Part shown: positions 1 through 5,789 of the stretch, one piece after another
Layout of the letters: each line of letters begins with the position of its first letter
Numbering within the stretch: position 1 is the stretch's first letter
NCBI GenBank assembly: GCA_035653295.1
Contig: DASRCB010000019.1
Span: 1 to 36,013, forward strand
Reading direction: 5' to 3'
DNA length: 36,013 nucleotides
Source: DASRCB01 sp035653295
GTDB taxonomy: Bacteria; Acidobacteriota; Terriglobia; Bryobacterales; Bryobacteraceae
Translations under genes and position numbers: made by a program
Notes under the pieces: generated by a model
Databases searched by the model: none
What the model was told of the DNA's origin: nothing
What the model saw: only the letters and a program-made list of their open reading frames with translations

Positions 1-1
1 G

Positions 2-433
2 CTCTTCTCCGACGACGGCCGGCGTGAAGGCGAAGTGGAGGTGCAGAAGATCGTCAAGCCGGACGCCGAGTGGAAGAAGCAGCTTCTTCCGGAAGAATAC
101 GCGGTGACACGCAAAGCCGGGACGGAGCGAGCCTTCACCGGCCGCTACTGGGACAACCACGAAAAGGGTCTGTACCGCTGCGTGTGCTGCGGCAATGCGC
201 TCTTCAGCTCGACGACCAAGTTCGAGTCCGGCACGGGCTGGCCCAGCTTCTGGCAGCCCATTGCGCGGGAGAACGTCCACGAGAAGAGCGATTTCACGCT
301 CGGCATGGCCCGCACCGAGGTCCTTTGCGCCAAGTGCGACGGACACCTCGGGCATGTCTTTAACGACGGACCCCAGCCGACCGGCCTGCGCTACTGCATG
401 AACTCGGTCTCGCTGATCTTCATCAAGGCGTAG
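2..433 (+). CDS. msrB: Peptide-methionine (R)-S-oxide reductase MsrB (5' end cut by window edge)
   Basis: Reduces the R epimer of methionine sulfoxide in oxidised proteins, using a thiol electron donor. Family hallmarks seen: the TERAFTGRYWDNHEKG block, paired zinc CxxC motifs (CVCC and CAKC), FESGTGWPSFW, DGHLGHVFNDGP, and the catalytic cysteine in RYCMNSVSL near the C-terminus. The frame is open to the window edge. A GTG at 35 would give 132 residues, but the codons upstream (LFSDDGRREGEVEVQK) read as the end of an exported N-terminal extension, so the true start is probably outside the window. The gene ends 3 bp from the convergent DUF1080 gene. Confidence 0.95.
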   Translation, partial: LFSDDGRREGEVEVQKIVKPDAEWKKQLLPEEYAVTRKAGTERAFTGRYWDNHEKGLYRCVCCGNALFSSTTKFESGTGWPSFWQPIARENVHEKSDFTLGMARTEVLCAKCDGHLGHVFNDGPQPTGLRYCMNSVSLIFIKA

Positions 434-436
434 CCA

Positions 437-1372
437 TCACCTCTGCGCCACCGCAATCGTTATATTGCGGTACTTCATCCCGCCGGTGTGATCGCCCTGA
501 ATGTAAAGTGGTCCGGGCTCGGCTTCGTTGCTGTCGATCGCCCCGCCCGTGATTCCCGGTATCTCCTTGTTGTCGATCGTGGTCACGCCATCACGCACCA
601 CCGTTACGTGGCGTCCGACCAGGGTAATGTCATAGCTCTCCCACTGGCCGGGTTTCTTCGGAAGAACCGGCGACGGCGCAAGGAATCCGTAGATCGAGCC
701 CATCGAGTGATACCGGTCGTTCTGGCCCGCTTTTTCGTACTCCACCTGCACCTCGTAGCGGCCACGAAGGTACACGCCGCCGTTGCCGTCCTCGGGGCAG
801 TTATATTCGATGTGCAGCTTGAAATCCTGGAATTTGCGCGTCGTCCGGTTGTTTGCTCCCGCGCTCTCGTTCACGAGTTCGCCGTGTTCCGCTTTCCAGT
901 GGTTCTCTGCCGCGTTGTCCGGCTCCCAGCCATTCAGGTCTTTGCCGTCAAACAACGGCTCCGGGTTCGACCATGCGGCGGGCGGTTTACGGTCCAGCGC
1001 GGGCGCGGGCCTGCCTTCAATTGTGCCCTGAACCCCGTCGGATCGCTTCTGAGTGCCGGTGATGCGGCCACTCGCCACAGTCATCTCCCATGAAACTGGA
1101 ATCGGCTTGCCGAACCACTCTGAGGTGGTGAAGGACAGGCGCGATCCGTCCACTTTCACATCGGCGGCGTTGTGCACACTGGCTACGCGTCCTACCACGC
1201 GCACTTCGGGCGCCCCCTCCTTATCAGTAAACTCGAGCCACGACGGATACTTGTCCTGCGGAGTCGTGATGGTCAGGTCCCAGCGGCCGCTGAAAGGACT
1301 TCGACCACGGCTTCGCAACAGTGGGGCGGCGGCGCAGATCAGCATCGCCAGAATGAGGCAGAGTCGTTTCAT
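437..1372 (-). CDS. Secreted DUF1080 (3-keto-disaccharide hydrolase-like) protein
   Basis: 311 residues. A cleavable signal peptide (MKRLCLILAMLICAAAPLL) is followed by a beta-rich N-terminal domain at about residues 28-125 (RWDLTITTPQDKYPSWLEF onward) and a C-terminal concanavalin-like DUF1080 domain at about 135-310. Hallmarks of the latter are LFDGKDLNGWE, WKAEHGELVN, FQDFKLHIEYNCPEDGNGGVYLRG, GQWESYDITLVG and the terminal GPLYIQGDHTGGMKYRNITI. DUF1080 proteins are abundant in Acidobacteriota and Planctomycetota, and characterised members cleave 3-keto-glycosides; the substrate here cannot be read from sequence. Probably periplasmic or exported. It is convergent with msrB and appears monocistronic. 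Confidence 0.88.
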   Translation of the reverse strand: MKRLCLILAMLICAAAPLLRSRGRSPFSGRWDLTITTPQDKYPSWLEFTDKEGAPEVRVVGRVASVHNAADVKVDGSRLSFTTSEWFGKPIPVSWEMTVASGRITGTQKRSDGVQGTIEGRPAPALDRKPPAAWSNPEPLFDGKDLNGWEPDNAAENHWKAEHGELVNESAGANNRTTRKFQDFKLHIEYNCPEDGNGGVYLRGRYEVQVEYEKAGQNDRYHSMGSIYGFLAPSPVLPKKPGQWESYDITLVGRHVTVVRDGVTTIDNKEIPGITGGAIDSNEAEPGPLYIQGDHTGGMKYRNITIAVAQR

Positions 1373-1536
1373 TTCCGCCCCAGTGTAGCAGCAGCGTTAC
1401 GTCTGGCCACGGGCGAACGGTGTTTTCCCGCGATTGAACATTGTCCGGGAAAGATAAGCCTGCAAACGACGCATCCACCGCCTGTCAGGTTGGAATACAG
1501 AATGCCCGTGCGCGAGGCGGGGACAGGAGGTCTGCC

Positions 1537-1977
1537 ATGGCCAGAATCCAGCGGATGTATGAACCCGTGCTTGGGCCGCCCGATGCGCGCGAGGTCGAAC
1601 GCCGCCGCGCCGAGGGCTGGAGCGTTGTGGGCGTGACCTGGGAGAGGCGTACCGAGGGACCGGCCTGGCGTGAGGAACTAGCCTTGTCCGGTGAAATCCC
1701 GTTCGGCCTGACCGTCGCCGCCGATTGCAGCGGCCTTGCCGAAGAGGCCAGCGAAAAAGCCGCCCTCCTGCTCATGCTCAGCCTCATCGTGCAGGAGGCC
1801 AAGCTGGACCGCATCGCCATCGAACTCAATCGCCGCGGCCACCGCACGCGCGCCGGCGCTCCGTGGAACGCCGCGTCCGTGTTCGATATGCTGCCGCGGC
1901 TGATCGAAGTCGGCGCCCAGGTCTTCCCCACCGAGGAATGGCAGGTGCACAAGCGCCAGTTATTGAGCACCACTTAG
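1537..1977 (+). CDS. Small protein with serine-recombinase-like helical segment
   Basis: 146 residues from ATG 1537, chosen because an AGGAGG (about 1525-1530) lies 6 nt upstream; the longer frame from 1441 has no such site. The N-terminal half (MARIQRMYEPVLGPPDAREV) is unfamiliar. The C-terminal half (KLDRIAIELNRRGHRTRAG followed by PWNAASVFDMLPRLIEVG) resembles the 'recombinase' domain found after the catalytic domain in large serine recombinases. No catalytic resolvase domain (no YxRxS segment) is present, so this is not an active recombinase; it may be a DNA-binding regulator. It stands alone between the DUF1080 gene and a structured intergenic region. Confidence 0.7.
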   Translation: MARIQRMYEPVLGPPDAREVERRRAEGWSVVGVTWERRTEGPAWREELALSGEIPFGLTVAADCSGLAEEASEKAALLLMLSLIVQEAKLDRIAIELNRRGHRTRAGAPWNAASVFDMLPRLIEVGAQVFPTEEWQVHKRQLLSTT

Positions 1978-1999
1978 TCCACTAACTCACGTCATTTCC

Positions 2000-2056
2000 C
2001 GAGGCCCGAACCGACGCGCATAAGGGAGGTGACATCATCGGTCCGGGCCGGCCTCG
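2000..2056 (+). terminator. Imperfect long hairpin downstream of the recombinase-like gene
   Basis: The 2000-2014 arm (CGAGGCCCGAACCGA) can pair with 2038-2056 (beginning TCGGTCCGGG and ending GGCCTCG), with a few bulged bases around a 23-nt loop. It starts about 22 nt after the stop at 1977. There is no U-tract, so it could be a terminator or a processed 3' structure. Confidence 0.35.
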
Positions 2057-2059
2057 TGG

Positions 2060-2089
2060 TTGCCTTAATTTACTCCAGCATTTTTATAT
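2060..2089 (+). promoter_or_regulatory. Candidate sigma-70 promoter for the small peptide gene
   Basis: TTGCCT (2060-2065) and TTATAT (2084-2089) are separated by 18 nt inside a locally AT-rich patch, which is unusual in this GC-rich window. Transcription from about 2096 would give a leader of roughly 138 nt before the TTG start at 2234. Confidence 0.35.
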
Positions 2090-2103
2090 CTGGAATAGCG
2101 CGA

Positions 2104-2143
2104 AAGTACTGCAGCGCATTTCGTAATAGAAGTACTTAGTACC
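2104..2143. promoter_or_regulatory. Repeated AAGTACT palindromic boxes in the leader
   Basis: AAGTACT occurs at 2104-2110 and 2130-2136 (26 bp apart, about 2.5 helical turns). The second copy is part of GTACT-T-AGTAC (2132-2142). The spacing suits a dimeric DNA-binding protein, but no regulator can be assigned. Confidence 0.25.
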
Positions 2144-2194
2144 GGTTTTTCGATAGTTCTGGACCAGGCAGCGTGTCCGGGCTCATCCTGCTGA

Positions 2195-2213
2195 ATGAAA
2201 CTTCTAGTTTCAT
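2195..2213. promoter_or_regulatory. Perfect 8-bp inverted repeat just upstream of the peptide RBS
   Basis: ATGAAACT-TCT-AGTTTCAT is a perfect inverted repeat with a 3-nt centre. It ends 8 nt before the AAAGGAG ribosome-binding site (2221-2227) of the gene at 2234. It could be an operator or an RNA hairpin controlling access to the RBS. Confidence 0.4.
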
Positions 2214-2233
2214 AGAACAGAAAGGAGAGCCTT

Positions 2234-2389
2234 TTGAAAAAAGCTCTGGTTTTCGCCTCGATTATTACTGGCCTGGTGGTCGCAGGTCAGATTATCCATT
2301 CCAGCAACCCCGTGCCTCCCAAACCGGTGATGCAGCAGGCGCCGGTTCCACTCTGCCCCCCAACATGCGACCCCAGGAGCAAGGGCTAG
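2234..2389 (+). CDS. 51-residue membrane-anchored or secreted peptide
   Basis: Starts at TTG 2234, supported by a strong AAAGGAG (2221-2227) 6 nt upstream. The N-terminus (MKKALVFASIITGLVVAGQI) is a typical signal peptide or single TM helix: two lysines, then about 17 hydrophobic residues. The rest is a proline-rich tail (PVPPKPVMQQAPVP) ending with two cysteines in LCPPTCDPRSKG and then TAG. I do not recognise a family. No lipobox is seen, since the cysteines are far from the hydrophobic segment. The small size, the leader structures upstream and the hairpin downstream suggest a self-contained transcription unit. Confidence 0.55.
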   Translation: MKKALVFASIITGLVVAGQIIHSSNPVPPKPVMQQAPVPLCPPTCDPRSKG

Positions 2390-2427
2390 CTGGTTGACTC
2401 CGCTGACTAACATGTAATAGGCTCAGT

Positions 2428-2453
2428 GTCGCGGGCCCTCCACGGCCCGCGAC
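2428..2453 (+). terminator. Perfect 10-bp GC hairpin touching the next start codon
   Basis: GTCGCGGGCC (2428-2437) and GGCCCGCGAC (2444-2453) form a perfect stem with a 6-nt CTCCAC loop. It may terminate the small peptide transcript, although there is no U-tract. It also ends at the base directly before ATG 2454, so it occupies the place where a ribosome-binding site would be expected. Confidence 0.5.
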
Positions 2454-3173
2454 ATGACCTTACTCACCGGCATCCTGCGTCTGTGCTGGACACTGAGTTG
2501 TGGTGCGGCGGCTTTTGCTCTCTTTCGTTCGTTTCAGCTGCGCCTCCATCGCGCTTATCCAGCGTTCACGACGTTTCTCATCGTGATTGTCGCTCAGTAT
2601 CTTGCACTCGTCTGGCTCAAAGTGACCAGTGATACATACCGGATCGTGTGGATGTATTGCGAACCAGTCATCGGCCTGGGTCTTGCCGCCATGGCGGTCG
2701 AAGCGTGGGTTCGCCTGACCGGCACTCTTCCCGTCGATCGCCACCTGTGGGCGATGATTGGCAGCGGATTGATGGCCCTCGGAGTCATCGTATCGCTGCT
2801 GTCGTCCGAGCTGGACAACGCATGGTGGGACGGCGCTCTCCAGTTCGCGATCTGGAGCCGGCGTTATCTTGCCTCCACTTTTGCCGTTGGTCTTGCCGCG
2901 GCGGCGATCATCGCACGCACCCTCGGAGCCCGATTCGGAAATGCAGCAGCGCGGAACGTCAGGCTGCACGTGATCCTGCTGATCATTTACCTCTTTGTAA
3001 CGTCCTCCGGATTCATCGTTATCAACGCGCGATCGGGCCAAAGCTCCGGCATCATCGATATCGCCATGAGCCTGCTGTTCGGCGCCGTCTTCGCTTTTTG
3101 GGGCGTGGGTATGAAGTCCGAAGCAGATCCCCCGGAGGAGACTGTCCCGAATCCCGCGGCCGCTGCCATTTAG
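2454..3173 (+). CDS. Seven-helix integral membrane protein of unknown function
   Basis: 239 residues. Hydrophobic segments appear at roughly 6-24, 37-57, 67-85, 98-117, 138-156, 170-188 and 200-218, consistent with seven TM helices. The tail is hydrophilic (KSEADPPEETVPNP). No enzymatic or transport motif is visible. Proteins of this size and topology are common unassigned membrane proteins in Acidobacteriota. The ATG at 2454 follows the 10-bp hairpin directly and has no Shine-Dalgarno; a later start (for example GTG 2502) cannot be excluded. It lies 37 bp upstream of the permease gene and could be transcribed with it. Confidence 0.7.
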   Translation: MTLLTGILRLCWTLSCGAAAFALFRSFQLRLHRAYPAFTTFLIVIVAQYLALVWLKVTSDTYRIVWMYCEPVIGLGLAAMAVEAWVRLTGTLPVDRHLWAMIGSGLMALGVIVSLLSSELDNAWWDGALQFAIWSRRYLASTFAVGLAAAAIIARTLGARFGNAAARNVRLHVILLIIYLFVTSSGFIVINARSGQSSGIIDIAMSLLFGAVFAFWGVGMKSEADPPEETVPNPAAAAI

Positions 3174-3210
3174 CGGCGTCTCACCGGACGATGATAGGAT
3201 ACAGGGCGCC

Positions 3211-4551
3211 ATGCTGCCTGACTACATCGCCAAAACGACGCCCAATCCACGTTCGAACCGCGCGCCGTGGTATGTCAACACCGCCCCGACATACGCCGGC
3301 ATTTTTCTTTGGGTCGCGTTTTACCAATCCCTGGCGGCCGGCGCCATCGATCGCGCCAGTCTCGGCCTCTGCATCCTGGCCCTGGCCGTCGCCGGCCTCC
3401 TGAGCTACGCCCTTTATTACTACGCGCCCGCGATGCTGGGCATGCAGACCGGTCTGCCGCTCTACGTGGTCGGCAGTTCGACCTTCGGTACAGCGGGCGG
3501 GTACATCATGCCCGGATTGCTCATGGGCCTGCTGCAGATCGGCTGGTTCGCCGTGGCCACCTTCTTCGCCACGAAGTTTCTAATGGCGGGGCTGGGCATG
3601 AGCGGCGAGCCGCGCACCCTCGCCTTCAGCATCGTAGCCATCGTGTGGGGCTATGTCATGGCGTGGGTTGGCGCCAAAGGGATTCAGTACGTCGCCCGAG
3701 TCGCGCTGTATCTGAACGGCATCGCGTTCCTGATGGTCCTTATCGTATTTCTGCGCACTATGGGTGGACTCGGCAGTTATCACATCGATCCCGCCAAAGC
3801 CGCGCCGCTCGCTGCGTTTGCCCTGCTGCTCCAGGCAGTGATCGGCTTCTTCGCCACCGCGGGCGCGGCCGGCGCCGACTTCGGTATGAACAGCCGCAAT
3901 GCAACCGACGTTCGTGTCGGCGGGTTCGTGGGTATCACCCTCGCAATCATTTACGCCGGTGGACTGCCCATTCTGTCCGTAGCTGGCGCTCAGGCGCTGC
4001 ACCCCGGCCTGACGGCCTTCACCTACGATGCCGCCATTGGCTCGCTGGGAGGCACGCTGGCGACGGCCATGTTCTTCCTGTTCGCGATTACCTCCATCCC
4101 CTCATCGTGCTTCTGCGCATTTATCGCCGGCAACAGCTTCTCCACCATGCTTCCCGGCGTGAAGCGCATTTCTTCCATGATGGTTGGCTGCACCGTCGGC
4201 ATCGCGCTGGCCGTGACCGGCGTCGCGCAGAACCTGATCGGATTCTTTACCATCATCGGCGCCTCCTTCGGCCCAATTTGCGGGGCCATGCTCGCCGATT
4301 ACCTGCTCTCCGGCCGCAAGTGGGCCGGTCCGCGGCAGGGCGTCAGCGTTCCCGGCTACGCCGCCTGGGCGCTGGGTTTTATCGTCGGCATTCTGCCGTT
4401 CCTGCCCGTTTCACAGGAAGTCAGGAACGCCGCCCAGCCGGCCGTCCTCTACAGCTTCATAACCGGCTTCGTCGTTTACGCCGTTCTGGCGAAAATGGGA
4501 CTGGAGCCCGCGCCGGCATCCGATGCGGGCCTGCGGACCGCCAAAGCCTGA
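3211..4551 (+). CDS. NCS1-family nucleobase permease (cytosine/purine permease-like)
   Basis: 446 residues and about 12 TM helices, the normal size for NCS1 transporters, which symport nucleobases or related heterocycles with a cation across the inner membrane. Family features: the N-terminal NTAPTYAGIFLWVAFYQSLA segment, the glycine-rich GSSTFGTAGGYIMPGLL and LLQIGWFAVATFF helices, and SIPSSCFCAFIAGNSFSTML with FGPICGAMLADYLLSG in the C-terminal half, as in CodB-like proteins. The substrate cannot be assigned; no deaminase or other base-catabolic gene is next to it. Its TGA (4549-4551) is followed directly by the ATG of the diadenylate cyclase gene (4553), implying coupled translation. Confidence 0.85.
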   Translation: MLPDYIAKTTPNPRSNRAPWYVNTAPTYAGIFLWVAFYQSLAAGAIDRASLGLCILALAVAGLLSYALYYYAPAMLGMQTGLPLYVVGSSTFGTAGGYIMPGLLMGLLQIGWFAVATFFATKFLMAGLGMSGEPRTLAFSIVAIVWGYVMAWVGAKGIQYVARVALYLNGIAFLMVLIVFLRTMGGLGSYHIDPAKAAPLAAFALLLQAVIGFFATAGAAGADFGMNSRNATDVRVGGFVGITLAIIYAGGLPILSVAGAQALHPGLTAFTYDAAIGSLGGTLATAMFFLFAITSIPSSCFCAFIAGNSFSTMLPGVKRISSMMVGCTVGIALAVTGVAQNLIGFFTIIGASFGPICGAMLADYLLSGRKWAGPRQGVSVPGYAAWALGFIVGILPFLPVSQEVRNAAQPAVLYSFITGFVVYAVLAKMGLEPAPASDAGLRTAKA

Positions 4552-4552
4552 A

Positions 4553-5143
4553 ATGTTCGAAAGCGTCCTCTGCCAGTTGCCGCCCTGGGATCCCGCGATT
4601 CTGGAATCCCTCATCGAACTGGCCCTGGAAATCGCCCGCGAGGGCAGGGAAGGGCGGCGCATAGGCACCATATTCACCATCGGTGACGAAGCCGCCGTGC
4701 TGGCCCGCTCGCGGCCGTTAATCCTGGATCCCCTGGCCTGCCATCCCCGTTCCGCGCGCTGTCTCAAAGATGCCAACCTCAGGGGAACCATCAAGGAGCT
4801 GGCGCAACTCGATGGCGCGTTCGTCGTCGCGGCGGACGGCTTCGTCGAGGCCGCCTGCCGTTACCTCGATGCCTCCGCCGGCTCCGTGCCGGTCCGCCTC
4901 GGGCTGGGCAGCCGCCACGTTGCCGCCGCGAGCATCACATTATCCACCGGAGCCGCCGCCGTGGTCGTCTCTGAGGCCGCCGTCGTACGCGTATTCTGCC
5001 ATGGAGACATCGTCGCCGAGATCCTGCCCGAATTGTGGCTCCTCAGCCGCCAATCCCTGCAGGTCGGCGGTCAGATGAAACAGGAACGTGTTGGCGATAT
5101 GGCCGTCTTTACGCCGCGAACACCCCCGCGAAGCAGCGGTTGA
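4553..5143 (+). CDS. Soluble diadenylate cyclase (DisA_N/DAC domain), c-di-AMP synthase
   Basis: 196 residues from ATG 4553, one base after the permease stop. It condenses two ATP into the second messenger c-di-AMP. The DAC domain fills nearly the whole protein: EIAREGREGRRIGTIFTIGD at 27-45, the catalytic DGA at 87-89 (LDGAFVVAADG), and the second motif GLGSRHVAAASIT with RH at 121-122. The latter matches the RHxAAA form of soluble and archaeal-type cyclases rather than the RHR form of CdaA and DisA. No TM segments are present (unlike CdaA) and no DisA DNA-binding domain. The usual SE-x-x-G after the second motif reads SEAAV, so the glycine is lost. GTG of the HAD gene follows one base after the stop. 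Confidence 0.85.
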   Translation: MFESVLCQLPPWDPAILESLIELALEIAREGREGRRIGTIFTIGDEAAVLARSRPLILDPLACHPRSARCLKDANLRGTIKELAQLDGAFVVAADGFVEAACRYLDASAGSVPVRLGLGSRHVAAASITLSTGAAAVVVSEAAVVRVFCHGDIVAEILPELWLLSRQSLQVGGQMKQERVGDMAVFTPRTPPRSSG

Positions 5144-5144
5144 C

Positions 5145-5789
5145 GTGCCCCCGGCCCTCATTTTCGATCTCGACGGAGTCGTAATCGACTCCATGCCCAT
5201 GCACACCGACGCATGGCGCATCTATTTGAAACGGCTTAACAAACCGATAGAAAATTTGGAGGTCCGGATGCACGGACGGAGAAACGACGAGATCGTCGTC
5301 GAGTTCATCGGCCGTGAGCTGAGTCCCGGCGAGATCTTCGATCACGGCGCCGCCAAAGAGCGGCTCTTCCGGGAAATGATCGGGCCTCGGCTGGAAGAAC
5401 ATATAGTGCCCGGAATCAAGGATTTCCTGCGAAAACACCAGGGTGCTGCCATGGCCGTCGCCTCGAACGCCGAGCCCGCCAATATCGATTTCGTCCTCGA
5501 CGCCGCCGGACTGCGGGGCTGCTTTCGGGCCATAGTCGACGGCCATCAGGTGGCCCGTCCCAAGCCGTGGCCTGACATCTATCTGCGGGCCGCGCAATTG
5601 CTCGAAATGCCCCCCGAATCCTGCATCGTGTTCGAGGACTCCCCCGCCGGAGTCGCTGCCGCGCGCGCAGCGGGTATGCGCGTCGTCGGCGTCGGCACCC
5701 ACACCATGGATCTGGACCGAGTGGACCTGATCGTCCGGGACTTTCTCGATCCGGGGCTGGAGAAATGGCTTCAGGCCACATCCTGCTGA
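5145..5789 (+). CDS. HAD-superfamily phosphatase (phosphoglycolate phosphatase/beta-phosphoglucomutase-like)
   Basis: 214 residues from GTG 5145, chosen because it lies one base after the cyclase stop and just before the conserved PPALIFDLDGVVIDS; a longer frame from 5088 would overlap the cyclase. HAD motif I is DLD (nucleophile Asp8, acid Asp10), motif II is in AVASNAEPANIDFVL, motif III is the lysine of RPKPWPDIYL, and motif IV is CIVFEDSPAGVAAARAAGM. The alpha-helical cap at about 20-85 makes it subfamily I, acting on small phosphorylated metabolites; the substrate is unknown. The 25-nt overlap with the following kinase-like gene indicates translational coupling. Confidence 0.87.
   Translation: MPPALIFDLDGVVIDSMPMHTDAWRIYLKRLNKPIENLEVRMHGRRNDEIVVEFIGRELSPGEIFDHGAAKERLFREMIGPRLEEHIVPGIKDFLRKHQGAAMAVASNAEPANIDFVLDAAGLRGCFRAIVDGHQVARPKPWPDIYLRAAQLLEMPPESCIVFEDSPAGVAAARAAGMRVVGVGTHTMDLDRVDLIVRDFLDPGLEKWLQATSC

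Noticed and set aside
3267..4664. Open plus-strand frame shifted against the NCS1 permease
   Set aside because: Arg-rich frameshift shadow; the permease frame has the TM pattern.
5088..5144. Longer N-terminus for the HAD protein starting inside the cyclase gene
   Set aside because: The added residues are not HAD-like and the GTG at 5145 sits right before the conserved motif and directly after the cyclase stop.
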